From the NCBI RefSeq assembly GCF_000430665.1, contig NZ_KE387189.1:18304-82303 (forward strand): 64,000 nt of DNA. The letters are read 5' to 3'. The stretch is from Aquimarina muelleri DSM 19832. GTDB lineage: Bacteria; Bacteroidota; Bacteroidia; Flavobacteriales; Flavobacteriaceae. The translations under genes and the position numbers were made by a program. Shown here one piece after another: positions 36,744 through 45,944 of this stretch. How positions within the stretch are numbered: the first letter of the stretch is position 1; each line of letters begins with the position of its first letter. The notes under the pieces are model-generated. The model made no database searches, was not told the DNA's origin, and saw only the letters and a program-made list of their open reading frames with translations.

Positions 36744-37658
36744 TTAATCTTGTACAATAATATCTTTATTATCCTTGTTTTCGTATTCTGGCTGCAGAGT
36801 AACATGATTGATTTTAAATTTTTCTTGTAAAATGACTTCTATAGTATAAAGTATTTCTCCAAATTCAGATACCTTAATATTACTATTAAAATCAATATGG
36901 GCCTCTAAATGAGTCTCGTCTTCATTAAGTTGCCATATATGTATGTGATGTAAACTTTTAACATTTGGTAATTCATTAACTATACTTACTATTTGTTTTA
37001 CTTCTATATCATCAGGAGTATATAACATAAGTATTTTAAAAGATTTTTTTAAAAGATCATATCCCATAATAATAAGATAAATTGCAATTATAAAAGTTAA
37101 TATACTATCTATCCAAAATATACTATAGAACTTCATTAATAGTCCACCTAATAATACTGCTAAAGAGGCCATTAAATCTGTTACAAGATGTAAATATGCA
37201 GACCTCATATTCATATTTAATTTACTATCTTTCTTTAATAATAATACACTTAATCCATTACCAAAAATTGCTATTAAAGAAAGGACTATTACAACACTTG
37301 TGTCTATTTGTTGTGGGGTTTTAAAACGTTTTATCCCTTCTATTATAAGAATTACAGCTATTACTATTAATGAAAAAGAATTTATAAATGCGGCCATAAT
37401 TTCTGCTCTTTTAAAACCAAAAGTTTTTTCGATAGAAGCTTCTTTTTTTGAAAGTCGATTAGCGAAAAAGCTAACTGTTAAAGAAAGAACATCACTAAAA
37501 TTATGTAGGGCATCTGATAACAAAGAAAGACTGCCAGAAATCAAACCACCAATTATTTGTGCAACAGTAATACCAATATTTAATAAAATCGAAAATAACA
37601 AACTACTTTTCGTAATTTTATCGTTTGATTGTTGATTACACGCACTTTTTTTAGCCAT
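36744..37658 (-). CDS. Cation diffusion facilitator (CzcD-like zinc/divalent metal exporter)
   Basis: A 304-residue inner-membrane protein with six hydrophobic helices and a cytoplasmic C-terminal domain. Metal-site motifs are SDALHNFSDVLSLTVS (helix II, about 48-63) and HLVTDLMASLAVLLGG (helix V, about 157-172). The C-terminal domain shows HHIHIWQLNEDETHLEAHIDF. The arrangement matches the ZnT/CzcD group of H+-coupled exporters. It lies 3 nt after rpiB and 6 nt before the GNAT gene in one operon. Zinc is the best guess for the ion. Confidence 0.93.
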   Translation of the reverse strand: MAKKSACNQQSNDKITKSSLLFSILLNIGITVAQIIGGLISGSLSLLSDALHNFSDVLSLTVSFFANRLSKKEASIEKTFGFKRAEIMAAFINSFSLIVIAVILIIEGIKRFKTPQQIDTSVVIVLSLIAIFGNGLSVLLLKKDSKLNMNMRSAYLHLVTDLMASLAVLLGGLLMKFYSIFWIDSILTFIIAIYLIIMGYDLLKKSFKILMLYTPDDIEVKQIVSIVNELPNVKSLHHIHIWQLNEDETHLEAHIDFNSNIKVSEFGEILYTIEVILQEKFKINHVTLQPEYENKDNKDIIVQD

Positions 37659-37661
37659 ATT

Positions 37662-38096
37662 TTAAATACACATAGGTATTTTATTAACTCTATTTAAATG
37701 TCTTCCTCCTTCAAAATTGGTATCCAAAAAAGTTTTTACCATTTCAATAGCCTGAGGTAATGAAGTAAATCTAGCAGGAATACATATAATATTAGCATCA
37801 TTATGTAGTCTTGTTAACTCGGTAATTTCTTTTGTCCAACATAATCCTGCACGAACATTAGGATATTTATTAGCAGTCATAGCAACTCCATTTCCACTAC
37901 CACAAATCAAAATTCCAAAATCAACTTTTTTAGAATTTACATCTTTTGCTACAGGGTGTACAAAATCAGGATAATCTACACTATTATTTTCATTAGTACC
38001 ATAATTTACCACCTCAATTCCTTTGGATTCTAAATAAGCAGCAACTTCAATTTTATATTCCGTTCCTGCGTGGTCATTTCCAATAGCTATTTTCAT
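37662..38096 (-). CDS. rpiB: Ribose 5-phosphate isomerase B
   Basis: RpiB interconverts ribose 5-phosphate and ribulose 5-phosphate in the pentose phosphate pathway. The 144-residue length is typical. Motifs are IGNDHAGTEYK (about 3-13), the catalytic-Cys region LICGSGNGVAMTANK (about 63-77) and VRAGLCWT. The ending GRHLNRVNKI is typical of the family. It is the first gene of a minus-strand operon with the CDF transporter and GNAT genes. A TAnnTTTG box lies 29 nt before the start. Confidence 0.96.
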   Translation of the reverse strand: MKIAIGNDHAGTEYKIEVAAYLESKGIEVVNYGTNENNSVDYPDFVHPVAKDVNSKKVDFGILICGSGNGVAMTANKYPNVRAGLCWTKEITELTRLHNDANIICIPARFTSLPQAIEMVKTFLDTNFEGGRHLNRVNKIPMCI

Positions 38097-38656
38097 TTTC
38101 TTTTGTTCGTTTTATTATTTAAAAACAAAGATAATTTAATCTAAAAAAGTAAACTCCAAAAAACCAATAATTTAACCCATTATTACGGTAATGTTAATAA
38201 CTAGGGTTCTTCTGTTAACATAGGATGTGGATAAGTAGTTCTTAAAATTGAGGAAGTTTTTTTGGTAGTCTTAATATTTATTAGAATACAAGTATCATGA
38301 GTAGAAATCAAAATTATAACTCCTCTTTTTTTAGAGAAGTTTTCAGATGTTAATTTAACGTTATCAACTATGGTTTTACCGTAATTATATAAAGAATTTT
38401 ATGTGTTTATTAGCTATTAACAATTGTTAATTAAATCAATATTTAAGTAGATTATCAATCAATTAGAATACTAATATCCTGTTTATATGTTTCTGAAAAT
38501 TTACTTAAACTTAAAAAGCAAATAAATTTTAAAAAAGATATACCGCTATTAACACTATATCATAATCATCATTAATAATTTTAAATTTTAAAAAAAGAAA
38601 AAGATATATATAATAAGTGTTTAAAACTATATTTAAAATAAGAGGATATAGTAAGA
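38097..38656. other. AT-rich intergenic region, candidate replication origin
   Basis: A 560-bp gap with no supported ORF. It contains a perfect DnaA-box sequence, TGTGGATAA at 38226-38234 (TTATCCACA on the minus strand). Weaker matches are TTATCAACT (38361), TTATCAATC (38452) and TTATTAACA (38192-38200, minus strand). Long AT-only stretches follow from 38400 on. rnpA lies 4 kb to the left, and mnmG with parS-like sites lies 15 kb to the right. Origin function is inference; dnaA itself is not in the window. Confidence 0.35.
38126..38133 (-). promoter_or_regulatory. Putative -7 promoter box of rpiB
   Basis: The minus strand reads TATCTTTG, matching TAnnTTTG, 29 nt before the rpiB ATG. A TTTTTTG run lies about 23 nt further upstream and could be the -33 element. 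Confidence 0.55.
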
Positions 38657-38896
38657 TTATACAATTCTTAGATGAGAATTAGTATTTAGATCCTTTATGA
38701 TCTGAAGAACTTTATTTTTATCTTTTATATGAACTTTAAGATTAATGCCTCCTAATGCGTTTGAATAAAAAGGAAAAACGCCTACCATAGTTTCATTCTC
38801 AAAGAAATAGGAAATTCCTTCTTGATCTAACAGAAGTTTTAATATAGCATATTCAAATGGGTAAGTATATGTAGTTATAGTAATAAAATCTCTCAT
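38657..38896 (-). CDS. DUF2007-like small protein
   Basis: A 79-residue protein when started at MRDFITI (38896); the frame extends another 16 codons, but these look unlike the family. The sequence FITITTYTYPFEYAILKLLLDQEGISYFFENE and the closing VKDKNKVLQIIKDL pattern resemble the small ferredoxin-like DUF2007 family (putative signal-transducing proteins). No signal peptide is present. It is a single gene flanked by long AT-rich gaps. The role is unknown. Confidence 0.65.
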   Translation of the reverse strand: MRDFITITTYTYPFEYAILKLLLDQEGISYFFENETMVGVFPFYSNALGGINLKVHIKDKNKVLQIIKDLNTNSHLRIV

Positions 38897-39006
38897 TTTA
38901 TTAAAGTAAACCTTGATTATACTAGGTTTACTTACAATATACAAAATAAGTATAATAATCTAGAGATAAGAAATTAAAATAAGCTTGATAATTTGAAATA
39001 ACTAAA

Positions 39007-39186
39007 CTAGTTGATTTGAGTAGCTTCTCTATCCGTTTTAATAGAATTATTTATTTCTGAATTTTCTATAGTTTCATTTTTATGATCTATAGTATTATTG
39101 ATATACAATGAAAAAGAATATATACCCAAAAGAAATATGAGTATAAAGAATAGTATTATCTTATGTATTTTTTTGATTTTATGCAT
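39007..39186 (-). CDS. Small single-pass membrane protein, 59 residues
   Basis: An ORF from ATG at 39186 to TAG at 39007. It encodes a positively charged N-terminus (MHKIKKIHKI), one strongly hydrophobic helix (about residues 11-28, ILFFILIFLLGIYSFSLY) and a polar, Asn- and Glu-rich tail. This is the expected layout of a real bitopic small protein with the tail outside. It follows the DUF2007-like gene's upstream region on the same strand and has no recognised relatives. Coding status rests on amino-acid pattern alone. Confidence 0.45.
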   Translation of the reverse strand: MHKIKKIHKIILFFILIFLLGIYSFSLYINNTIDHKNETIENSEINNSIKTDREATQIN

Positions 39187-39423
39187 ATTTAATTAGATAC
39201 TAAACGAATAAAACCTAATTCTAGTGTATTAAAATTAAGTAAATTTTAAGAAAAAATAAGGTGTTTACTTAAAATAAAATAAAACATGTATAAATTTAAT
39301 AGATATTTTTTTGTAATAATTTGGTGATTATGGAATATATAGATTAATAAAAGTTTAAAGTTAAAATTATAAATGTTAAAAGATAAGCTGTACTTTTATC
39401 CTAAATAACTAGAATAGACATTA

Positions 39424-41622
39424 ATGAAAAGAAAGAGTAGACGAGGAAAAAAGTCGCCTAAAATTGAAAATATAACCCAAGGAATACTTAAAATATTAAA
39501 ATCAGATTCTGATAAAAGTTTTAATTATAAACAGATTTCAGCAAAATTTGGAGTAGATGATGCTAGTAGCAGAAATCAAATTATAAAAAAACTAACACAA
39601 CTTGCAGCAAAAAAACAAATTGAAGAGGTCGAGAGAGGAAAATTTAAAATTATACCTAATACCGATACATACACTGGTTTTTTAGAAATAACATCTAAAG
39701 GTACTGGTTATGTAATTGTAGAAGATCTTGAAGAAGACGTTTTTATACCAAATAATAATTTGAATAAGGCATTACATGGAGATGAAGTAGAAGTATATAT
39801 TTATCGTAGAAAAAGAAGAGGAAAAAGCGAAGGCGAAATATCTAAAATTATATCCCGTAAAAAGAGTGAATTTGTAGGGGTAATAGAAATTCAGAAAAAC
39901 TATGCCTTTGTAAATATGAACGATGGTAAGATGTATACTGATATTTTTGTTCCTAAAAATAAAATTGGAGAAGCAGAAGACGGAGATAAAGTATTAGTAA
40001 AACTAGAAGATTGGCCAGAAAAAGCAGATTCTCCCTTTGGAAAAGTAATAAAAGTACTAGGTAAACCAGGAGAACATAATACAGAAATTCATTCTATTTT
40101 AGCACAATATGGTTTACCATATGAGTTTTCAAAAGAGGTAGAAGAATACGCAAATACGTTAGATACTTCAATTCAGGAATCTGAAATCAAAAATCGTAGG
40201 GATATGCGAAAAACCCTTACGTTTACAATAGATCCAAAAGATGCAAAGGATTTTGATGATGCATTATCTTTCGAAATATTAGAAAATGGTAATTACGAAA
40301 TAGGAATCCATATTGCAGATGTATCTCATTATCTTAAACCAGGTACCATATTAGATGACGAGGCTTATGAAAGAGCAACATCGGTATATTTAGTAGATAG
40401 AGTAGTACCTATGTTACCCGAAGTTTTATCTAATAATGCGTGCTCATTAAGACCTAATGAAGAAAAATATACATTTTCTGCAGTATTTGAACTTAATGAT
40501 AAAGCAGAAATTAAAAATCAATGGTTTGGTAGAACAGTAACATATTCTGATGCTAGATTTGCTTATGAAGAAGCACAGCATATTATAGAAACTAAAGAAA
40601 CTACTATACCCTCAGAAATATCGATTACAGGAAAAACATATAATGCAGATCAAAAAATAGCTGATGGTATTCTTAAATTAGATGCGTTAGCCAAAATTAT
40701 GCGATCTAAACGGATGGGCGAAGGAGCTATTTCATTTGATAAAGTAGAAGTAAAGTTTCATCTAAATGATAATAACGAACCAGTAGGAGTGTTTTTTAAG
40801 ACTTCTAAGGATGCTAATAAACTTATTGAAGAGTTTATGTTACTAGCTAATAAAAAGGTCGCAGAATTTATAGGAAAGCAAAGCCCTAAGAAAACTTTTG
40901 TATATCGTGTTCACGATGAACCAAATGATGAAAAATTAGCAGCATTACAAAATATTATTGGTCGATTTGGATATAAATTAGATCTTAAAGATCGTAAAAC
41001 AACTACCAAATCATTAAATAGCTTATTAAGTGATGTACAAGGTAAAAAAGAACAAAATCTAGTAGATACCTTAGCTATTAGAAGTATGAGTAAGGCAGAA
41101 TATACTACTCATAATATAGGGCATTATGGCTTAGCATTTGATTACTATTCACATTTTACATCGCCAATTAGAAGATATCCAGATGTTATGGCACATCGTT
41201 TGTTACAACATTATTTAGATAAAGGAAAATCTGTTGCAGAAGAAGAATACGAAGAAAAATGTAAGCATAGCAGCAGTATGGAAAATCTGGCATCAAGTGC
41301 AGAACGTGATTCTATAAAATATATGCAAATAAAATTTATGAAGGATCATGAGGATGAACAATTTTTGGGTGTTATTTCAGGAGTTACTGAATGGGGTATT
41401 TATGTAGAAATTATCTCTAATAAATGTGAAGGTATGATTCGTTTAAAAGATATGACTGATGATCGCTATATTTTTGATCAGGATGAATATACTATTATTG
41501 GCGAACGAACAAAAAAATCCTATCGATTAGGAGATGAAGTATATGTAAAAGTAAAAAACGCAGATCTTATAAAGAGACATTTAGATTTTATCTTATTAGG
41601 AAGTAAAGAAGAAATAGAATAA
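39424..41622 (+). CDS. rnr: Ribonuclease R
   Basis: A 732-residue processive 3'-5' exoribonuclease that degrades structured RNA. Domains in order are an N-terminal basic and winged-helix region (about 1-75), cold-shock OB domains (about 80-220), the catalytic RNB domain with DPKDAKDFDDALSF (about 270-283), SHYLKPG and HFTSPIRRYPDVMAHRLL, and a C-terminal S1 domain (about 640-725, FLGVISGVTEWGIYVEI). The length is within the family range. It starts at the right side of the candidate origin region and reads away from it. Confidence 0.96.
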   Translation: MKRKSRRGKKSPKIENITQGILKILKSDSDKSFNYKQISAKFGVDDASSRNQIIKKLTQLAAKKQIEEVERGKFKIIPNTDTYTGFLEITSKGTGYVIVEDLEEDVFIPNNNLNKALHGDEVEVYIYRRKRRGKSEGEISKIISRKKSEFVGVIEIQKNYAFVNMNDGKMYTDIFVPKNKIGEAEDGDKVLVKLEDWPEKADSPFGKVIKVLGKPGEHNTEIHSILAQYGLPYEFSKEVEEYANTLDTSIQESEIKNRRDMRKTLTFTIDPKDAKDFDDALSFEILENGNYEIGIHIADVSHYLKPGTILDDEAYERATSVYLVDRVVPMLPEVLSNNACSLRPNEEKYTFSAVFELNDKAEIKNQWFGRTVTYSDARFAYEEAQHIIETKETTIPSEISITGKTYNADQKIADGILKLDALAKIMRSKRMGEGAISFDKVEVKFHLNDNNEPVGVFFKTSKDANKLIEEFMLLANKKVAEFIGKQSPKKTFVYRVHDEPNDEKLAALQNIIGRFGYKLDLKDRKTTTKSLNSLLSDVQGKKEQNLVDTLAIRSMSKAEYTTHNIGHYGLAFDYYSHFTSPIRRYPDVMAHRLLQHYLDKGKSVAEEEYEEKCKHSSSMENLASSAERDSIKYMQIKFMKDHEDEQFLGVISGVTEWGIYVEIISNKCEGMIRLKDMTDDRYIFDQDEYTIIGERTKKSYRLGDEVYVKVKNADLIKRHLDFILLGSKEEIE

Positions 41623-41770
41623 CTAAAAATTAATGTCGTTTATTTAAAACCCTCATTGAGGATTTAATCCCTAAAAGCTTATTTTGAGGTTGTTGATTCT
41701 AAAGAATCCTTAAAGTATAGTTTTTAAATTACTAATTATAAAAAAAAGTTTTAATCTTAAAAAATTAGCG

Positions 41771-42445
41771 ATGAAAAAATTAGTATTTCTTTTTGTGTTT
41801 TTTGTAATAGCACAAGGACAAGCACAAAATATTTTAACCAAAAAGGTTAGTGATTTTAAGGAGTTAAAAGTATTTGATAAAATAAAAGTAATTTTAATTC
41901 AAGGAGAAGAAAATAAAATAGAAATTTCGGGTATTAAAAAAGAAAAAATTGATATTGTTATTAAAAATCAAGTTTTAAAAATCAAAATGTCATTAAATAA
42001 TACTTGGGATGAAAATAATACAAATGTTACCGTATTTTACAAAGAACTATCTAAAATTGATGTAAATGAAGGAGCAAGTGTTACTATAAAAGGAACATTA
42101 AAATATTCTGATCTGGATCTTAGAGCCCAAGAAGGTGGAGAAATAAAAGGAACTATCGAAAGTGATAAATTGATAGCAAAAGCAATAACAGGAGGTGGAT
42201 TAATTTTAGATGGAAAAGTAAAAGAACAAGAAGTTACTGTTAAAGCTGGTGGTCAATTTATATCTAAAGATCTTAAAACAGAGACTACACAAGTAAAAAT
42301 AAGTGCAGGCGGAAGAGCAAATGTAAATGCTAGTAAATATGTAAAAGCAAATACTAATGCAGGAGGAACCATAAAAATCTATGGAAAACCAAAAGAAATA
42401 GACTCTCAAAAACTATTCGGAGGAAAAATTATTGAAGTTAACTAG
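41771..42445 (+). CDS. Head GIN domain (DUF2807) exported protein
   Basis: A 224-residue exported protein with signal peptide MKKLVFLFVFFVIAQGQAQ. The mature part follows the DUF2807 pattern: VSDFKELKVFDKIKVILIQGEENKIEISG, then SKIDVNEGASVTIKGTLKYSDLDLRAQEGGEIKGTIESDKLIAKAITGGG, a regular series of short beta strands expected to form a right-handed parallel helix. Function is unknown for the family. The last codons overlap the probable promoter of the following exporter gene. Confidence 0.85.
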   Translation: MKKLVFLFVFFVIAQGQAQNILTKKVSDFKELKVFDKIKVILIQGEENKIEISGIKKEKIDIVIKNQVLKIKMSLNNTWDENNTNVTVFYKELSKIDVNEGASVTIKGTLKYSDLDLRAQEGGEIKGTIESDKLIAKAITGGGLILDGKVKEQEVTVKAGGQFISKDLKTETTQVKISAGGRANVNASKYVKANTNAGGTIKIYGKPKEIDSQKLFGGKIIEVN

Positions 42446-42462
42446 TTAGTTTTTTAACTTTG
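42432..42462 (+). promoter_or_regulatory. Putative promoter of the LysE-type exporter gene
   Basis: TTG at 42432-42434 and TAACTTTG at 42455-42462 are separated by 20 nt, a good match to the Bacteroidota -33/-7 pattern. The -7 box ends 23 nt before the ATG at 42486. The -33 part overlaps the 3' end of the DUF2807 gene. Confidence 0.6.
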
Positions 42463-42485
42463 TAGTAAATACGTTTATAAATACT

Positions 42486-43181
42486 ATGTTTCAAGATGCT
42501 CATGCAGCTATACCATTAGGTTTTTTATTAGCTTTTTTAATAGGTCCTGTTTTTTTTGTACTCTTAGAAACAGCAGCAATAAAAGGATTTAGAGCAGCTT
42601 TAGCTGTAGATTTTGGAGTTATTTTTGCAGATATAGTATTTATTTTTATTGCCTATTTTAGTACCAATCAGATTTTAGAGAAAATAAAAGACGATCCCGC
42701 ATTATTTATTTTTGGAGGAGTATTATTATCTACCTATGGCGTTATTTCTTTTATTCAAGAAAGAAAAAATTATAATAAACTTAGAGATACTTCTGTCGAG
42801 ATTATTAATAAGCATAATTACGCAATGCTTTTTATAAAAGGATTTTTACTTAATTTTATAAATATAGGCGTTTTAGGATTCTGGTTAAGTATCATTATAG
42901 TTATAGGTCCACAGTTAAATATGGATACTAGTAGAATACTCTACTTTTTTATTATGGTTTTGGGCACTTACTTATTTATAGACTTATTTAAAATGCTGTT
43001 AGCAAAACGATTGAAAACAAAGTTGACTCCAAAACGAATATATCTTATTAAAAGAGTTATTAGCATTATTATGGTTGTATTCGGTATATTTCTTATCCTA
43101 AAAGGTGTTCTTCCAGATACTATGGAAAAACGAATACAAAATGAGATTGAAAAAATAACTCCAGAATCTGGATTCAAATAA
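42486..43181 (+). CDS. LysE-family amino acid exporter
   Basis: A 231-residue inner-membrane protein with six hydrophobic helices. The N-terminal LysE/RhtB signature region is AAIPLGFLLAFLIGPVFFVLLETAAIKGFRAALAVDFG (about 6-43); the GPVFF segment and the following KGFRAAL are typical. The substrate is not predictable, since the family exports amino acids and related solutes. It is followed by a hairpin and a convergent tRNA-Cys gene. Confidence 0.9.
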   Translation: MFQDAHAAIPLGFLLAFLIGPVFFVLLETAAIKGFRAALAVDFGVIFADIVFIFIAYFSTNQILEKIKDDPALFIFGGVLLSTYGVISFIQERKNYNKLRDTSVEIINKHNYAMLFIKGFLLNFINIGVLGFWLSIIIVIGPQLNMDTSRILYFFIMVLGTYLFIDLFKMLLAKRLKTKLTPKRIYLIKRVISIIMVVFGIFLILKGVLPDTMEKRIQNEIEKITPESGFK

Positions 43182-43214
43182 AAAATCCCATACAACAATA
43201 TGTATGGGATTTTT
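43181..43214. terminator. Terminator between the exporter and tRNA-Cys genes
   Basis: AAAAATCCCATAC (43181-43193) pairs with GTATGGGATTTTT (43202-43214) around an 8-nt loop. A- and T-tracts on both sides allow use by both convergent genes. Confidence 0.88.
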
Positions 43215-43216
43215 TG

Positions 43217-43287
43217 AGGTGTCGAGCGGATTCGAACCGCTGTAGATGGTGTTGCAGACCACTGCCTAGCCACTCGGCCACGACACC
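43217..43287 (-). tRNA. tRNA-Cys (anticodon GCA)
   Basis: On the minus strand the acceptor arms GGTGTCG (from 43287) and CGACACC (ending 43218) pair over 7 bp. The anticodon arm reads TGGT CT GCA AC ACCA, giving anticodon GCA for cysteine. The T arm holds GGTTCGAATCC. The discriminator base is U, as expected for tRNA-Cys. CCA is not encoded. It is 71 nt long. Confidence 0.95.
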
Positions 43288-43382
43288 CAATTTTTGATTG
43301 GATGGCAAATGTAAATAAATTTATGCTTACTTCTAAAAGATTTCACGTTAAAAGACGATTAAGAACGTATTAAATTATAAAA

Positions 43383-43739
43383 TTATCTGTTTTTACTTTT
43401 TTTAATAGTCACCATTTCTACATTTCCACCAATAGGAGGGTTAATTTTAGAAACATTTACAGTTACTTTTTCTACTAATGATATTTCTTTTAATATTCGT
43501 ACCAAAATTCTTTCTGCAGCATGTTCTAATAATTTAGATCTAATAGCCATTTCTTCCTTTACAATACGATTAAGATGAACGTAATCAACGGTATCTATTA
43601 ATCGATCAGAAACAGCAGAGTTAGATAAATCAGCCATTATTTTTAGATCAATTCTATAGTCAGATCCTATTTTTTTTTCTTCAATAAGGCATCCGTGATA
43701 CGCATAAACCTTAATATTTTTTAACTTTATTACTCCCAC
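43383..43739 (-). CDS. folB: Dihydroneopterin aldolase FolB
   Basis: A 118-residue enzyme of folate synthesis that cleaves dihydroneopterin to 6-hydroxymethyl-dihydropterin and glycolaldehyde. Motifs are VYAYHGCLIEEKKIGSDYRIDLKI (about 11-34), DTVDYVHLNRIVKEEM (about 49-64) and SKLLEHAAERI, with KINPPIGG near the C-terminus. The start codon is GTG at 43739; no in-frame ATG is close by. A TAnnTTTG box only 11 nt upstream supports this start. It stands alone. Confidence 0.93.
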   Translation of the reverse strand: MGVIKLKNIKVYAYHGCLIEEKKIGSDYRIDLKIMADLSNSAVSDRLIDTVDYVHLNRIVKEEMAIRSKLLEHAAERILVRILKEISLVEKVTVNVSKINPPIGGNVEMVTIKKSKNR

Positions 43740-43750
43740 AAATTTTTTGT

Positions 43751-43758
43751 CAAAGTTA
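43751..43758 (-). promoter_or_regulatory. Putative -7 promoter box of folB
   Basis: The minus strand reads TAACTTTG, matching TAnnTTTG, and ends 11 nt before the GTG start of folB. The transcript leader would be only a few nucleotides long. Confidence 0.5.
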
Positions 43759-43899
43759 AAAATAATCTTTGTTAATAAAACAGGTATAAACCCCTTTTAT
43801 GATAAATTTACATTATAATAAAATTATTATATAAAGATTTTGCTACAAATAGTTAAGCACCATTAGAATTTGTAGTTTTGTGTTTTATTTAGATTATAA

Positions 43900-45939
43900 A
43901 TGTCAGCAGAAAAAAAACCGCTTAATTTTATTGAGCACATTATCGAAGAAGACCTTTTAAGTGGAATGAGTAAAGAGGATTTACGTTTTCGTTTCCCTCC
44001 AGAACCTAATGGATATCTCCATATAGGTCATACTAAGGCAATAGGAATTAGTTTTGGACTTGGACTTAGATACAACGCACCAGTTAATTTACGTTTTGAT
44101 GATACCAATCCAGCAAAAGAAGAACAAGAATATGTAGATGCTATCAAAGAAGATATTGCATGGCTAGGGTATAAGTGGGATCAAGAACGCTATTCTTCAG
44201 ATTATTTTCAGCAATTATACGATTGGACCGTTCAATTAATTAAAGACGGAAAAGCTTATGTAGACTCTCAGTCTGCAGAAACCATAGCAGAACAAAAAGG
44301 AACTACTACAGAGCCTGGTATTAATAGTCCTTTTAGAAACCGTTCTGTCGAGGAAAACTTAGATCTTTTTGAGAAAATGAAAGAAGGTAAGTTTAATGAA
44401 GGAGAACATGTAGTAAGAGCTAAAATTGATATGGAAGACCCTAATATGTTAATGCGAGACCCTTTGATGTATAGAATTTTAAAAAAAGAACACCATAGAA
44501 CCGGAAATAAATGGTGCATATATCCTATGTATGATTGGACTCATGGAGAAAGTGATTATATAGAAAGTGTTTCGCATTCCTTATGTTCTTTAGAATTTAA
44601 ACCACACAGAAAATTATACGATTGGTTTTTAGATCAAGTATATAACGATAATATTAGACCAAAACAAAGAGAATTTGCACGTCTTAATTTAAGTTACACA
44701 ATCATGAGTAAGCGTAAATTACTTAGATTGGTAGAAGAGGGGATAGTATCCGGATGGGATGATCCTAGAATGCCAACTATTTCTGCGCTAAGAAGAAGAG
44801 GGTATACTCCTGCATCCATTCGTAAATTTGTAGATACAGTAGGAGTAGCAAGACGAGAAAATGTTATCGATGTATCTTTATTAGAATTTTGTGTGCGAGA
44901 GGACCTTAATAAAATAGCGCCTAGAGTTATGGCTGTTTTAGATCCTGTTAAATTAGTTATTACTAATTATCCTGTTGGAAAAGAAGAGTGGTTAGAAGCC
45001 GAAAATAACCCTGAAGATGATACTGCAGGACATAGAAAAATACCTTTTTCAGGTGAATTATATATTGAAAGAGAAGATTTTAAAGAAGAAGCAGGACAAA
45101 AATTCTTTAGATTAACAATAGGAAAAGAAGTGCGACTTAAAAATGCATATCTTATTAAAGGAGAAAATGTAATTAAGGATAGTGAAGGTAATATTACTGA
45201 AATTCACTGTACTTATGACCCTAAAAGTAGATCGGGTAGCGGTACCGAAGAGTCTAAACGTAATGTAAAAGGAACCTTGCACTGGGTATCTATAGCACAT
45301 GCTATACCAGCCGAAGTAAGAATTTATGATAGATTATTTAATAATGAATCACCCGATGGTCATAAGGATAAGGATTTTATGCAATTTTTAAATTCAAATT
45401 CTTTAAAAGTTATTACTGGCTATGTAGAACCTAGTTTAAAGGATGCTAAACCATTAGATCAATTTCAATTTCAAAGGTTAGGTTATTTTAATGTAGATAC
45501 CGATAGTAGTAAAAATACTTTAGTTTTTAATAAAACCGTTGGTTTGCGAGATACTTGGGCAAAAGTAAAACCTGCAACACAACCAAATAGTAAAGCTATA
45601 GCACAAAATAAGCTAAATAACATACCTTCTATCGAAGAAATAAAAAGAGGAGGTAAAAAGTACACAAATTTACCAGAAAACAAAAGAGAGGCTCTTAAAA
45701 TTAAAATTCAAGAAGCTGCAAAAACAATAGAAATAGAAGAATTGGTACCATTGTATGAAACTGCTGTAAAAAAGGCAGGAACTCGTATTGCTACAATGAT
45801 TGCACTTGATATAGTATTAGAAGTAAAAAAGTTACAGCCTGATCAATTAGCAAAAGATTTTATCAAAAAAGCTTTAGAAGATAAAAATGAATTATTGCAA
45901 TCAGAAGCTAAAAATTTAGTTTCTAAATATAAATTATAA
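43900..45939 (+). CDS. glnS: Glutaminyl-tRNA synthetase with C-terminal extension
   Basis: GlnRS charges tRNA-Gln directly. The class I signature is PEPNGYLHIGHTKAI (about 34-48) and the second signature is IMSKRKLL (about 267-274). The core continues to about residue 560. About 110 residues follow (VPLYETAVKKAGTRIATMIALDIVLEVKKLQPDQL is the central part), longer than the E. coli enzyme of about 554 residues, and may be a YqeY/GatB-like tRNA-binding tail. The extension's identity is uncertain. gltX lies 2 kb away on the other strand. Confidence 0.94.
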   Translation: MSAEKKPLNFIEHIIEEDLLSGMSKEDLRFRFPPEPNGYLHIGHTKAIGISFGLGLRYNAPVNLRFDDTNPAKEEQEYVDAIKEDIAWLGYKWDQERYSSDYFQQLYDWTVQLIKDGKAYVDSQSAETIAEQKGTTTEPGINSPFRNRSVEENLDLFEKMKEGKFNEGEHVVRAKIDMEDPNMLMRDPLMYRILKKEHHRTGNKWCIYPMYDWTHGESDYIESVSHSLCSLEFKPHRKLYDWFLDQVYNDNIRPKQREFARLNLSYTIMSKRKLLRLVEEGIVSGWDDPRMPTISALRRRGYTPASIRKFVDTVGVARRENVIDVSLLEFCVREDLNKIAPRVMAVLDPVKLVITNYPVGKEEWLEAENNPEDDTAGHRKIPFSGELYIEREDFKEEAGQKFFRLTIGKEVRLKNAYLIKGENVIKDSEGNITEIHCTYDPKSRSGSGTEESKRNVKGTLHWVSIAHAIPAEVRIYDRLFNNESPDGHKDKDFMQFLNSNSLKVITGYVEPSLKDAKPLDQFQFQRLGYFNVDTDSSKNTLVFNKTVGLRDTWAKVKPATQPNSKAIAQNKLNNIPSIEEIKRGGKKYTNLPENKREALKIKIQEAAKTIEIEELVPLYETAVKKAGTRIATMIALDIVLEVKKLQPDQLAKDFIKKALEDKNELLQSEAKNLVSKYKL

Positions 45940-45944
45940 AAAAA

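Noticed and set aside
41661..41700. Possible fifth copy of the 49-bp repeat
   Set aside because: Only the ends (TTTAATCC and GAGGTTGTTGATT) resemble the consensus; the centre does not match.
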